Assembly (NCBI RefSeq): GCF_029626035.1
Contig: NZ_JARUBE010000003.1
Coordinates: 4,836,001-4,900,000, forward strand
Source of the DNA: Micromonospora sp. WMMD980
GTDB taxonomy: Bacteria; Actinomycetota; Actinomycetes; Mycobacteriales; Micromonosporaceae
Reading direction: 5' to 3'
DNA: 64,000 nucleotides
The notes beneath the pieces were generated by a model. That model ran no database searches and was not told where the DNA came from. It was given only the letters and a program-made list of their open reading frames with translations. How positions within the stretch are numbered: position 1 is the stretch's first letter; every line of letters begins with the position of its first letter. Position numbers and translations under genes: made by a program. Shown piece by piece: positions 1 through 10,253 of this stretch.

Positions 1-5
1 CTCCG

Positions 6-2039
6 TCAGCCCGGCGAGGTGGCACCCCCACGGGCGCGGGCCGGCAGGACCACCCAGGCGAGGACCACGCTCGCGACGAAAACCACAAAAAGGTACGCTG
101 TCATTGTAGTCAGAGCGAAGCTCACAACTCCGGCAGTTGCCGCTGCTGCCAGCAGCAGCGAGCGCCCCTCCCAGCCCAGCGTGGCGGCGTGCAGCGGCGG
201 GACCGCCTGCCGCTTCTCCAGCCGCGCGGTCAGGTCGTAGTGGTGCAGCGTCAGCACCAGGACGTAGGCGAAGATCAGCCAGGCCGGCGCCCGCCCGGCC
301 ACCCCGACCGCGATCGCGAACAGATACTCGGCGGCCCGCAACGCGGCCGGCACCAGCCAGTCCAACGCCCCGGCGTGCGGCGCCCGGGAACCCTGCGCCG
401 CGCCCAGCAGCAGCACCATCGCGACGATCACGCCCCAGCCGGGCAGGTCGCGCCCGTCGTGCACCGCCCACAGCGCCCAGACCAACAGCGCCGCCGCCGC
501 GAACGCGCCCACCAACGCCGTCACCAGCGGCCGGCGGGTCGTCGGCAGCGTCCCGGTCAGCAGGCCGTCGTCGCGGTGCAGGTCGGCATCGACAGTGGTC
601 AGCACCGGCACCCGCATCCAGCGCGCCCGCAGCGTCCGCAACGCCCCGGTGTACGCGAACGCCGACGTGCCCCAGACCAGCACCGCGCAGAGCGCCACCA
701 GCGGCCCGAACAGCGCGGCGGCCACCGCGATCAACGCCCACCGCTCACCGATCGGGAACACCACGGTCCGCTTCAGCCAGTACGACACCGAGCCGGTGTC
801 CGCCTGCACCCGCGTCGACGCGGCGTTCAGCTTGCCGCCCAGCCCGCCCACGTCGCCGGTCACCACCTTCGGCCGGCGCGCGGCCTCGTCGTGCAGCGCG
901 CCGTACCAGGTGTCGGTCATGTGCCGCACGGTCTGCAACGTCATCGCGGCCAGCGCCAGCGCCCACCCGTAGCGGAACCCGGCGTGCGTCGCCCCGAAGC
1001 CGAGCCCGGCGTAGACGACGTACTCCTTGAACCGGTCCGCCATCGTGTCCAGCCAGCCGCCCCAGGCGCTGAAGTGCCGGGTGTAGCGGGCCACCTGCCC
1101 GTCCACGCAGTCGAGCACGAACCCCAGGTAGAGCAGCACCGCGCCGGCCACCAGCGCGGGCCGGCCACCGACGCCGAACAGCACCGCCGCCGCCACCGCG
1201 AACAGCACCGAGAACAGCGTCACCCCGCTCGGGCCCAACCCGATCCGGGCGGCGGCCTTCGCGACGTACGGGGACCAGGTGCTGACGAAGAACGTGGTGA
1301 AGAAGTCGTCCCGCTCCTTCACCGACAGCTTCAGCTCGGCCCGGTCCTCGTCGACCGCCGCCACCGCCGCCTCGGCGGCGGCCCGCCCGGCCGCGTCACC
1401 GACCCGGTGCGCAACCAGGAGGCGTACCCGATGGGCGAAGATCAGCGACCCCCGGGCGGCGAGTTCGGCCACCAGCCGGTCCACCGCGCCCAGCGGCCCG
1501 CCGGTCGCCGGCCCGGTCGCCGCGGCGCCGAACTCCGCCGCCTCGACCGACGCGGTGGCGACCGACGCCGGTCCGGCCGCCGCGCGGGCGGCGTCGACGA
1601 GCGCCGGCAGGTCGGCCGCGCCGACCCGCAGCGCGCCGCCGAACACGCCGGTCGCGTCCGCGTCGTCGCCGACCGCGACCACCTGGCCGCGTTCCTCCCG
1701 CACCGTCGCCTGCCCGGCGGCCGGCGGATCGGTGAGCACCAGCGCCACCGTCGGCCCCACCGGGCTGGTCGCGAGATGCCGGAGTACGGCCGTGTGCGCC
1801 ACCAGGTCGACGCCGCCGACCAGCACCGGACCGGTCGCGCCGGCCACCAGGTCGGCCAGCTCGGCCAGGTCGGCGGCGACACGCACGTCGTCCGCCCCGG
1901 CCCGACGCCACTGCGCGGCCAGGCGTTCGGTGGGCGGTTCCCCGTCGGGTCGACCCGGAGCCGGCTCGGCCGGCGGGCTCGACGGCTCGGTGAGCCGGCC
2001 CGCCGCCGGCCCGGCGGCGAGCACGATCGCGAGCGTCAC
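6..2039 (-). CDS. DUF5941 / CDP-alcohol phosphatidyltransferase family membrane protein
   Basis: A 677-residue protein. Near the middle lies the CDP-alcohol phosphatidyltransferase signature: DCVDGQVAR, then a Gly eight residues on, then DTMAD, which matches DxxDGxxAR-x8-GxxxDxxxD. These Asp residues bind metal and the CDP-lipid or CDP-alcohol. The N-terminal ~200 residues start LAIVLAAG, loosely like a sugar-nucleotide transferase, but no full catalytic set is visible. The C-terminal half has many hydrophobic helices. The GTG start overlaps the stop of the ABC ATPase gene (GTGA), so translation is probably coupled. The neighbours suggest a role in phospho-alcohol polymer or phospholipid synthesis at the membrane. 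The substrate cannot be read from sequence. The long open frame that continues upstream to 3359 is a shadow of the transporter genes. Confidence 0.85.
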   Translation of the reverse strand: MTLAIVLAAGPAAGRLTEPSSPPAEPAPGRPDGEPPTERLAAQWRRAGADDVRVAADLAELADLVAGATGPVLVGGVDLVAHTAVLRHLATSPVGPTVALVLTDPPAAGQATVREERGQVVAVGDDADATGVFGGALRVGAADLPALVDAARAAAGPASVATASVEAAEFGAAATGPATGGPLGAVDRLVAELAARGSLIFAHRVRLLVAHRVGDAAGRAAAEAAVAAVDEDRAELKLSVKERDDFFTTFFVSTWSPYVAKAAARIGLGPSGVTLFSVLFAVAAAVLFGVGGRPALVAGAVLLYLGFVLDCVDGQVARYTRHFSAWGGWLDTMADRFKEYVVYAGLGFGATHAGFRYGWALALAAMTLQTVRHMTDTWYGALHDEAARRPKVVTGDVGGLGGKLNAASTRVQADTGSVSYWLKRTVVFPIGERWALIAVAAALFGPLVALCAVLVWGTSAFAYTGALRTLRARWMRVPVLTTVDADLHRDDGLLTGTLPTTRRPLVTALVGAFAAAALLVWALWAVHDGRDLPGWGVIVAMVLLLGAAQGSRAPHAGALDWLVPAALRAAEYLFAIAVGVAGRAPAWLIFAYVLVLTLHHYDLTARLEKRQAVPPLHAATLGWEGRSLLLAAAATAGVVSFALTTMTAYLFVVFVASVVLAWVVLPARARGGATSPG

Positions 2040-2779
2040 CGCTGCGCCGCGTCGGCGTAGGCCCGCAGTGCCTCGTCGATCGTCCCGTCGACCGTCAACC
2101 GTCCGGCGTCGAGGTAGAGCCCCCGACGACAGAACCGGGTGAGGTCCTTGTCGTTGTGTGACACCAGCACCAGCGTGCGCCCTTCCGCGAGAAGTCGCTC
2201 GATGGTCGCATAGCACTTCGCGCGGAACTCCGCGTCCCCGACCGCGGTCACCTCGTCCACCAACAGCACCGGGTGCGGCAGGTGCGCGATCACCGCGAAC
2301 CCCAGGCGCACCTTCATCCCCGACGAGTAGTGCCGCACCGACGTGTCGATGGCGCGTTCCACCTGCTCGCCGGCGAACGAGACGATCTCGTCGAAGTGCC
2401 GGCGCAGGTAGTCGGAGGAGAGCCCGTGCAGCCCGCCGACCAGGTAGAGGTTCTCCCGGCCGGTCAGGTCCCCGGAGAATCCGGCGGACAACTCCAGCAG
2501 CGGCGCCACCCGGCCGTGCACCCGGATCGCGCCCTCGTCCGGGATGAGCACGCCGGCGATCAGCCGCAGCAGCGTGCTCTTGCCGGTGCCGTTGCGCCCC
2601 ACCACCCCCACCGTCTCGCCCGGCTCGATCCGGAACGACAGGTCCCGCAGCGGCCAGAACCGCCCGGCGTCCGGGTCGCGGGCGCCCCGGTGCACGATCA
2701 GCTCCCGCAGCCGCAACTGGCGACGCCGGTTCCGGACGAACCGGATGCCCAGCCCGTCCGCCTCGATGATCGGCGCCAC
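2036..2779 (-). CDS. ABC transporter ATPase, polysaccharide/teichoic acid export type
   Basis: A 247-residue nucleotide-binding subunit of the TagH/Wzt/RfbE type. Walker A is GRNGTGKST near residue 80, the signature is YSSGMKVRLGF, and Walker B is VLLVDEV. The family energises flipping of lipid-linked cell-wall polymers across the membrane. It has no C-terminal carbohydrate-binding extension, so it is the short form. The GTG start directly abuts the permease stop with no spacing, and its own stop overlaps the next gene by GTGA. All three genes are therefore one translationally coupled operon. Confidence 0.9.
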   Translation of the reverse strand: MAPIIEADGLGIRFVRNRRRQLRLRELIVHRGARDPDAGRFWPLRDLSFRIEPGETVGVVGRNGTGKSTLLRLIAGVLIPDEGAIRVHGRVAPLLELSAGFSGDLTGRENLYLVGGLHGLSSDYLRRHFDEIVSFAGEQVERAIDTSVRHYSSGMKVRLGFAVIAHLPHPVLLVDEVTAVGDAEFRAKCYATIERLLAEGRTLVLVSHNDKDLTRFCRRGLYLDAGRLTVDGTIDEALRAYADAAQR

Positions 2780-3607
2780 TCAGAGTTCCTTCAGCACGGC
2801 CGGTTCCAGGCGGCGGAACGCCCACCAGCCGAGCGCCAGCACCAGCAGGCTGCCCACCACGGTGATGGTGAGCAGCCGGGCGTCCGGGAACTCGTCCGGA
2901 TACCAGACGGAGTGGTGCAGTTGGAAGATCCCGACCAGCGGGTTCAACTCGTAGCCGACTGTGAGCCAGCCCGGCATTCCGGAGTCCCGGACCAGGTTGA
3001 ACGGGTAGATGATCGGGGTGGCGTAGAACAACAGCCGGATCGCCAGCCGCATGATCCGTTCGATGTCGCGCATCAGCACGTTGCCCGCCGACAGCAGCAG
3101 CGCGAGGCCCACCAGCAGCACGAACTGCACGGCCACGGCCAGCGGCAGGGCGAGCAGGCTCCAGCCCGGGTGGATCTTCCCCTGGGCCGCGTAGATCGCC
3201 GCGATGGCGGCCAGGATCGGCAGCCCGGCCAGATACTCGGCGAAACGGCCGGCGACCCGGCCGATCGGGAAGATCGGCCGGGGCAGGTTCATCGTGGTGA
3301 TCAGCCGGGCCTGCCCGGTGAGCGCGCCGGCCGCCTCGGTCAACGCCGAACTGGCCCACATCCAGGCGAAGATCCCGGTGATCAGGAACAGCGGGTACGA
3401 GCCGGCCGCCTCGCCCAGATGCCGCCGGGTCGCCCCGGAATAGAGCACCCCGAAGACGAACCAGTAGATCAGGCCCATGCCCAGGGGTTCGATGAGCGAC
3501 CAGAGGTAGCCCAGCACCGACTGCTGGTACTTCACCGCGAGATCCCGCCGGATGAGGATGCGCAGCGAGGTGCGGGCCGACCAGAGCGCCGCGACGCCGG
3601 ACGTCAC
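2780..3607 (-). CDS. ABC-2 type transporter permease, polysaccharide export
   Basis: A 275-residue integral membrane protein with about six hydrophobic segments. It opens with the family-typical [20 protein letters not shown] and has GLIYWFVFG in the first membrane helices (TagG/Wzm/RfbD type). It would form the membrane channel with the ATPase encoded immediately downstream. The first residues (VTSG, starting GTG) lie 65 bp after the sdaA stop on the same strand. sdaA may be co-transcribed but has no obvious functional link. Confidence 0.9.
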   Translation of the reverse strand: MTSGVAALWSARTSLRILIRRDLAVKYQQSVLGYLWSLIEPLGMGLIYWFVFGVLYSGATRRHLGEAAGSYPLFLITGIFAWMWASSALTEAAGALTGQARLITTMNLPRPIFPIGRVAGRFAEYLAGLPILAAIAAIYAAQGKIHPGWSLLALPLAVAVQFVLLVGLALLLSAGNVLMRDIERIMRLAIRLLFYATPIIYPFNLVRDSGMPGWLTVGYELNPLVGIFQLHHSVWYPDEFPDARLLTITVVGSLLVLALGWWAFRRLEPAVLKEL

Positions 3608-3672
3608 CGCACCATCGTCGCCTTCCTCCCCGCCGGCGCGGCGGTCGTCAGCGGGAGGTCACCCCAACGGGG

Positions 3673-5043
<1,371 letters not shown>

Positions 5044-5313
5044 GGCTGCACTTTCCTCGCCGTCGTCCCCGTTGTGCGGTTCCGAGCCGGTGCGATGCCG
5101 CGCCCTCTGTCCGGGGTCGGCACGGCCGGCGCCAAGGGTGGAGGCGCCGACCGGCGAGCCTACCCGCCCAGCTCAATACCCGCCCCGACCCCGCCCCACG
5201 CCCCCCGCTCGCCTGCCCCCACCAGCCCCCTCTCGCCACCGTCCACCGCCCACGCCTCGCACCCGCCCCGTCGCCGCTCCTCGGCCCACGCCTCCGCTCA
5301 CCGCCCAACGCCC

Positions 5314-5375
5314 GGCCCACGGCCCACGGCCCACGGCCCACGGCCCACGGCCCACGGCCCACGGCCCACGGCCCG
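5314..5375. repeat. 7-bp tandem repeat (GGCCCAC)8
   Basis: Eight perfect copies of GGCCCAC run from 5314 to 5369, followed by a partial ninth. The array sits four bases before the palindrome at 5379-5428. Its slippage-prone, G/C-pure structure makes it a likely variable-number locus. Confidence 0.9.
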
Positions 5376-5378
5376 AAA

Positions 5379-5428
5379 AGATCTTGGTAGAAATCGGCCC
5401 CTCCAGGGGCACTTTCCTTCCAAGATCT
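5379..5428. repeat. Palindromic repeat family B, copy 1
   Basis: The outer arms AGATCTTGG (5379-5387) and CCAAGATCT (5420-5428) are perfect inverted repeats. The centre GCCCCTCCAGGGGC is a second small hairpin. A close relative occurs at 36741-36790 with the same outer arms and the same core. Function is unknown; it could be a REP-like element or a structured terminator. Confidence 0.8.
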
Positions 5429-6032
5429 CCTCTTATCTCAATAAATGGAGCGTGGATCCCAAAAACACCCCCACTCACCCGATCCCGCCGCCTCCACATG
5501 CGGCATCGGGACACACACCCCACCCGCGTCGATCTTGGGGTTGTGGCACCTCCGATAAGGAGTTGGAGCCGACACACCATGGCACCACGACTCCTGGATC
5601 GACGGGATCGAGCCGATCGCGGCGGCCGGCGCGAGGACCCGGGCGCAAAGCGGGCAGGGCGGAAGGGGCGGCAACGGGGCGGAACCCCCGAGCCGAGCGA
5701 GAGCCATGCCAAGCGAGGCGAGCCGAGCCGAGCGGGGTCGAAACTTGAGCGGGGCGGAAGTAAGGGGCTGGTGGAAGCAGGTGCGGGGCGGATACGGGCG
5801 AGGCGCGAGGACGGGTGTCACGGAGACCGGAGCGTCCGACGGACGGCGGGCGGCGGGCGGATCGCTCGTCGATGTATCGGCGAATGTCGGTGGACGCGTC
5901 GGTGCGGGTGCTCCGGGGTAAGCACCTACGGGTGCCCTGGTTGCCGATCCTCCTCGGGGCCGAGGGCGCGGCGCGCACCCCTGCCTACCGTGGAATCAGC
6001 GCGGCGGATCGCCGCAGAAGTGGGAGACGACG

Positions 6033-6236
6033 ATGAGTCGCAAACTGGTCCGGCCCCGTGAGGGGCGCATGCTCGCCGGCGTCTGTGCCGGCCTCGCCCG
6101 GCGGTTCGGCATGTCGGCCGGCATGGTCCGGCTGCTGTTCCTGCTGTCGCTGCTGCTGCCCGGCACCCAGGTGATCATCTACCTGATCCTGTGGGTGCTG
6201 ATGCCGAACGAGGACCGCTACCTCGCCACCCGCTGA
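6033..6236 (+). CDS. PspC-domain small membrane protein
   Basis: A 67-residue protein made almost entirely of a PspC domain. It has the typical opening KLVRPREGRMLAGVCAGLAR, then a hydrophobic helix, and ends WVLMPNED. PspC proteins take part in phage-shock or envelope-stress signalling, but many actinobacterial stand-alone copies are uncharacterised. The ATG follows GGGAGACGACG. A strong hairpin terminator lies just downstream. Confidence 0.9.
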   Translation: MSRKLVRPREGRMLAGVCAGLARRFGMSAGMVRLLFLLSLLLPGTQVIIYLILWVLMPNEDRYLATR

Positions 6237-6247
6237 CCCGCACGCGA

Positions 6248-6280
6248 CGACGCGCCCGCCCTCCGAGGGCGGGCGCGTCG
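6248..6280. terminator. Bidirectional hairpin between convergent genes
   Basis: Perfect 15-bp arms (6248-6262 and 6266-6280) with a 3-nt CCG loop lie between pspC and the convergent DUF4230 gene. There is no U-tract, which is common for actinobacterial terminators. Confidence 0.8.
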
Positions 6281-6287
6281 GGCCGGG

Positions 6288-7055
6288 TCAGGGCGCCGTG
6301 TAGGTGACGGTCACCTTCTGGTAGCCGAGGGAGCGCAGCAGACCCTCCAGCATCTTGCGGGTGTTCTCCTGCGCGCGGTCGGTGAGCCCGCTGTCCCGGG
6401 CGGCCGAGGTGATCCGGTCCTCGGCCAGCTTGTAGATCTGCTGCTGCCGGTTGGGGTCGCCCGCCACCAGGTCGTTGAGCCGGTTGATCAGGCCCCGCTC
6501 CTCCGCGAAGACGTAGCTCTTGTCCATGTCCAGGTCGGTCTCGCCGAGCTGCGGCGCGGGCAGCTTGATCTCGACGGACTTGCCGTCGTCGGAGACCACC
6601 ACCGCCCCGTCGCCGATCTTCGCGAAGTCCACGTATGCCTCGACCCGGCCCGCGCCCACGAAGAGCGTGCGCTCGTTGAGCAGGAAGTCGGGCACGTTGC
6701 GTCGGTCCTTCTGCACGTCGACCACCACCTGGAAGTTGCCCTCCGCCGCCACGTAGCGGCTCAGGTCGCGGATCGACTTGAGCAGCGGCGGCTGGCTGCG
6801 GTCGGTCTGCTCCTTGGCGAACGGGTTGCGGAAGTCGGGCAGCAGGTTGGTCGCCTGCACGCCGAGCAGCACCACCACCGCGAGCGCGGCGGCGCCGAGC
6901 ACCCAGAGCAGACCACGGGGACCACCGCCGCCGCCCGGCGCGGGGACGCCGGGCTGCGGGTCGGGCTGGTATTCCGCCCGGTCGTGCAGGGACTCGCTGG
7001 TCGGGTATTCCGGGAACTCCCTGGTGGGCTGCTGGGTGTCACCGTCGCGGGCCAT
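6288..7055 (-). CDS. DUF4230 domain-containing membrane-anchored protein
   Basis: About 255 residues. A Pro/Gly-rich cytoplasmic N-terminus is followed by one transmembrane helix (GLLWVLGAAALAVVVLLG), then an extracytoplasmic domain with the DUF4230 pattern (LSRYVAAEGNFQVVVDVQKD, later YVFAEERGLINRL). Function of the family is unknown. I prefer the ATG at 7055 (MARDGDTQQ), preceded by GGTGAGGG. An upstream ATG at 7082 lacks a ribosome binding site. Confidence 0.8.
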   Translation of the reverse strand: MARDGDTQQPTREFPEYPTSESLHDRAEYQPDPQPGVPAPGGGGGPRGLLWVLGAAALAVVVLLGVQATNLLPDFRNPFAKEQTDRSQPPLLKSIRDLSRYVAAEGNFQVVVDVQKDRRNVPDFLLNERTLFVGAGRVEAYVDFAKIGDGAVVVSDDGKSVEIKLPAPQLGETDLDMDKSYVFAEERGLINRLNDLVAGDPNRQQQIYKLAEDRITSAARDSGLTDRAQENTRKMLEGLLRSLGYQKVTVTYTAP

Positions 7056-7154
7056 CGCCCTCACCGTCCTCGTCCGACACATCGACTGACAATGACGGTA
7101 CGGGCACCGTGCGACACTCGCTCGTTGAGCGCCACGATCGAGTGAAAGAGCAGG

Positions 7155-8315
7155 TCAGGCGAATGCGGAGAGCCCGGTCAGCCGCTGCCCGATGACGAGC
7201 TGGTGGATTTCCGAGGTGCCCTCGTAGGTGAGCACGCTCTCCAGGTTGTTGGCGTGCCGCATCACCGGATAGTCACCGGAGACGCCGTTCGCGCCGAGGA
7301 TGGTGCGGCACTGCCGGGCGATGGCGAGCGCCTCCCGGACGTTGTTCAGCTTGCCCACGCTCACCTGCTCGGGGCGCAGCGCCCCGGCGTCGGCGAGGCG
7401 GCCCAGGTGCAGCGCCAGCAGCAGCCCCTTGTTCCACTCCACCGCCATGTCGGCGAGCTTCGCCTGGGTGAGCTGGAAGCCGGCCAGCGGCCGGCCGAAC
7501 TGGGTGCGGGTTCGCGCGTACTCCAGCGCGGTCTCCAGGCAGTCGCGGGCCGCGCCGAGGGCACCCCAGACGATGCCGTGCCGGGCCTCGGTCAGGCAGC
7601 TCAGCGGCGCCTTCAGCCCGGCCGCCCCGGGAAGCTGCGCGTCCGCCGGCAGCCGCACGTCGTCGAGCGCGATCTCGCCGGTGAGTGAGGCACGGAGGGA
7701 CATCTTCCGACGAATTTCTCGCGCGCCCACCCCGGGGGTTGCCATGGGTACCACAAAACCGCGCACGCCGGAGTCGGTGCGGGCCCAGATGACAGCGACG
7801 TCGGCGATCGGCGCGTTGGTGATCCACATCTTGCCGCCGGTGAGGATCCAGTCGTCCCCGTCGCGGCGGGCCCGGGTCGCCATCGACGCCGGGTCCGAGC
7901 CGTGGTCCGGCTCGGTCAGCCCGAAACAGCCGATCGCGTCGCCGGTCGCCATGGCCGGCAGCCAGCGCTGCTTCTGCTCCTCGCTGCCGAAGCGCCAGAT
8001 CGCGTACATGGCCAGCGAGCCCTGCACCGAGACAAGCGAGCGGACGCCGGAGTCGCCGGCCTCCAGCTCCAGGCAGGCAAGCCCGTACGCGACGGCGGAA
8101 GCCCCGGCGCAGCCGTAGCCGGTCAGGTGCATGCCGAGCAGGCCCAGCTTGCCGAACTCCCGGGCCAGGTCGCGGGCCGGCACCTCGCCGTCCTCGTACC
8201 ACCCGGCGACGTGCGGACGGACCCGGTCGGTGACGAGCTGGCGCACGACGGCGCGGATCTGGCGCTCCTCCTCGCTCAGCGACGCGTCGAGGTCGAGCAG
8301 GTCGAGAGGAGTCAT
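7155..8315 (-). CDS. Acyl-CoA dehydrogenase, probably glutaryl-CoA dehydrogenase
   Basis: A 386-residue FAD enzyme with a complete acyl-CoA dehydrogenase fold. It has the FAD/substrate motifs CFGLTEPDHGSDP and WITNAP, and a C-terminal YEGTSEIHQLVIG whose Glu is the catalytic base. The motif RHGIVWGALG and overall length favour the glutaryl-CoA dehydrogenase subgroup, which oxidatively decarboxylates glutaryl-CoA to crotonyl-CoA. Medium-chain activity cannot be excluded. The ATG follows AAGGTGACGCC. It may be part of the long minus-strand run that begins at pdxH. Confidence 0.85.
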   Translation of the reverse strand: MTPLDLLDLDASLSEEERQIRAVVRQLVTDRVRPHVAGWYEDGEVPARDLAREFGKLGLLGMHLTGYGCAGASAVAYGLACLELEAGDSGVRSLVSVQGSLAMYAIWRFGSEEQKQRWLPAMATGDAIGCFGLTEPDHGSDPASMATRARRDGDDWILTGGKMWITNAPIADVAVIWARTDSGVRGFVVPMATPGVGAREIRRKMSLRASLTGEIALDDVRLPADAQLPGAAGLKAPLSCLTEARHGIVWGALGAARDCLETALEYARTRTQFGRPLAGFQLTQAKLADMAVEWNKGLLLALHLGRLADAGALRPEQVSVGKLNNVREALAIARQCRTILGANGVSGDYPVMRHANNLESVLTYEGTSEIHQLVIGQRLTGLSAFA

Positions 8316-8346
8316 GGCGTCACCTTAACGAAGACTCAGGGGGGCG

Positions 8347-8652
8347 TCACTCGCCCTGTTCGCCGAGGACCAGCACCCGGGCGTGGATCTGGTTGCGCTG
8401 CTGCAGGGCGGCGCGCAGCGCCCGGTGCAGGCCGTCCTCCAGGTAGAGCCCACCGTTCCACTGCACCACGTGCGGGAAGAGGTCGCCGTAGAAGGTGGAA
8501 TCCTCCGCGAGGAGCTTGTCCAGCGCCAGTTCCCGCTTGGTGGTGATGAGTTCGGCCAACCGCAGCGGACGCGGCGGGATCTCGGCCCACTGCTTCAGCG
8601 TGTAGTTGTGCTCCGGGTAGGGACGCCCGTCCCGGACCGCCCTGAAGATCAC
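8347..8652 (-). CDS. Conserved small actinobacterial protein
   Basis: A 101-residue protein with no domain I can name with confidence. The segment YLEDGLHRALRAALQQ resembles the DGxHR loop of ParB-like folds, and KQWAEIPPRPLRLAELITTK resembles the strand that precedes it. A ParB/sulfiredoxin-like fold is an inference only. The GTG start is preceded by a strong GGGGGAGGAGAG. It lies 54 bp after the nitroreductase and 31 bp before the acyl-CoA dehydrogenase, all on the minus strand. Confidence 0.75.
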   Translation of the reverse strand: MIFRAVRDGRPYPEHNYTLKQWAEIPPRPLRLAELITTKRELALDKLLAEDSTFYGDLFPHVVQWNGGLYLEDGLHRALRAALQQRNQIHARVLVLGEQGE

Positions 8653-8706
8653 GGCGCGCTCTCCTCCCCCAGGCCCGGCTGACGATGTGGGTGCCAGCCT
8701 AGCGGC

Positions 8707-9309
8707 TCAGCTCCACCGCCCCCGCCGCACCACATCATCCACCGGACGCCGCCCCCGCCGCAGCGACGGTGACCGGTGGTCGACGGCGCGGTAACCGATG
8801 GTGAGGGCACCGATCGGATGCAGCTCCGGCGGCACCCCGAACGCGTCCCGGTATTCCCCGATCCGCTGCGGCGGGATCCCGAAGAAGCAGGCGCCGAGAC
8901 CCTCGTCCACGGCGGTGAGCAGCATCAGCAGCGCGGCGAAGCCGGTGTCCACGTACCAGTAGGGCACCGGCCAGCGCTCCTCGGCGCGGTCCGCCCAGCC
9001 CTTGTCCGGCTCGGCGTAGCGGTCCAGGTAGGCGTCGCGGTTGGCGTGCGGCACCACGATCAGCGGGGCCCGGCGCATCCCGGCCAGCCAGCGTTCCCGG
9101 CCGCCGCCGTCCGGCGTGGTGGCCGCCCAGAACCGTTCCCGGTCGGCCGGCTCCTCCAGCACCAGAAAGCCCCAGCCCTGCGCGAACCCGGCCGACGGGG
9201 CCCGGATCGCGTGCTCCAGCAGCCGTTCCACGGTCTCCGGCGGCACCGGCCGGTCGGGGTCGTAGTTGCGGACCATCCGGCGACGCCGGACCACGTCGGC
9301 GAACTCCAC
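8707..9309 (-). CDS. Nitroreductase family protein
   Basis: A 200-residue FMN-dependent oxidoreductase. It starts VEFADVVRRRRMVRNYDPDRP, the FMN-phosphate-binding opening of the family, and has RAPSAGFAQGWGFLVLE and a late GLGACFFGIPP. Its substrate is unknown. The GTG start lies two bases after the epimerase stop, so the two genes are translationally linked. The frame stays open upstream across neighbouring genes, but that part has no protein-like features. Confidence 0.87.
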   Translation of the reverse strand: MEFADVVRRRRMVRNYDPDRPVPPETVERLLEHAIRAPSAGFAQGWGFLVLEEPADRERFWAATTPDGGGRERWLAGMRRAPLIVVPHANRDAYLDRYAEPDKGWADRAEERWPVPYWYVDTGFAALLMLLTAVDEGLGACFFGIPPQRIGEYRDAFGVPPELHPIGALTIGYRAVDHRSPSLRRGRRPVDDVVRRGRWS

Positions 9310-9311
9310 GC

Positions 9312-10238
9312 TCAGACCTCTGGCCGGACGCCCCACGCGCCCCGCCAGGTCTGCCCCGGGTCGAGCGTGATCAGGTCCTTGCCGGACCGGAACGCGTCCG
9401 GCGGGCAGGTCATCGGCTCCACCGCGACCGAACGGCGGTGCCGCTCCCCGCCGAGCGTGTCCCCGGTGAACACCTGCCACCAGCCGAACTCGCGGTCGGC
9501 CCAGATCCGCAGCCCGGACGCGGCGTCCGGGGCGCCGAGCGTCACCGCCGAACCGCCGTCGGCGTCCCGCGCCACGTCGCCGAAGGCCAGGTCGAGCATC
9601 AGGTCGCCGATCGGGCGGGGCGCGGTGAAGTCGTACTCGGTGCCGGTCACGTCGGTCGCCGCCACCGGCAGCAGCCGGCCGTCCGTCAGCACCCGGTTGC
9701 GCCCCGGCACCCGCAGCAGCAGGTCGTCCACCGCCACCTTGGGCAGGTGGAAGTAGGGGTGCACGGAGAAGCCGAACGGCGCCGGCTCGGCGGCCAGGTT
9801 GGTCACCTCGTGCTCGGCGCGCAGGCCGTCCGCGCCGACGCTCCAGCGGCTGCGCAGCCGCAGCGCCCAGGGGTAGCCGGGGGTGGGCGGCAGGTCGTAG
9901 CCGATCGTCACGCTCCCCGGCGACTGCTCGACCAGCTCCCACCGGACCCAGTTGACCAGGCCGTGCAGGGCGTTGTGCCGCTCCGGCTCGGTCAGGTCGA
10001 GCTGGAGCGAGCGGTCGGCGAACGTGTACTGACCGTCGCGGATCCGGTTCGGCCAGGGCGCCAGCACGTGGCCGGCCGAGCCGGGGCTGAGCTCGTCCTC
10101 GGCGTACCCGTCGAGGTAGTCCACCCCGTCGTGCCGGTAGGCCCGCAGCCCGCCGCCGACCTCCACCACGACGGCCTCGTGGCCGTCGGCGGAGATGGTC
10201 CACTGTGCCCCGGAGGGTGCCCGCACGTCTTTCCCCAT
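9312..10238 (-). CDS. Aldose 1-epimerase family protein
   Basis: A 308-residue mutarotase-fold protein. Signature elements are LAPWPNRIRDGQYTF, HNALHGLV with the conserved His pair region, and FGFSVHPYFHL with the second catalytic His. The Glu of VAVEPMTCPPDAFR is the likely general base. It interconverts anomers of an aldose; the exact sugar is not evident. It lies 15 bp after the MFS gene in an operon with pdxH upstream. Confidence 0.9.
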   Translation of the reverse strand: MGKDVRAPSGAQWTISADGHEAVVVEVGGGLRAYRHDGVDYLDGYAEDELSPGSAGHVLAPWPNRIRDGQYTFADRSLQLDLTEPERHNALHGLVNWVRWELVEQSPGSVTIGYDLPPTPGYPWALRLRSRWSVGADGLRAEHEVTNLAAEPAPFGFSVHPYFHLPKVAVDDLLLRVPGRNRVLTDGRLLPVAATDVTGTEYDFTAPRPIGDLMLDLAFGDVARDADGGSAVTLGAPDAASGLRIWADREFGWWQVFTGDTLGGERHRRSVAVEPMTCPPDAFRSGKDLITLDPGQTWRGAWGVRPEV

Positions 10239-10253
10239 TCGGCGACCCTACCG

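Larger units (their letters stand above)
5044..6032. other. 989-bp non-coding spacer, low complexity
   Basis: This spacer separates divergent sdaA and pspC. From about 5160 to 5380 the plus strand is C-rich and simple, ending in a GGCCCAC tandem array. A palindrome follows at 5379-5428. From about 5620 to 5830 it becomes G/A-rich with CGAGC-type imperfect repeats. Several frames are open across it, but none has a domain, good codon pattern or ribosome binding site. I see no convincing gene and no tRNA. Confidence 0.6.

Noticed and set aside
2040..3359. Continuous minus-strand frame extending the DUF5941 protein to 1117 residues
   Set aside because: The extra 440 residues lie antiphase to two clear ABC transporter genes and are Arg/Gly/Ala low complexity. 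A GTG start overlapping the ATPase stop is far better.
5044..5160. Possible glycine riboswitch upstream of sdaA
   Set aside because: No tandem aptamer core or characteristic conserved loop pair could be found on the minus strand.
8347..8652. Assignment as a ParB protein or VapB antitoxin
   Set aside because: Only a short DGxHR resemblance is seen, no partner toxin lies next to it, and other family features are missing.
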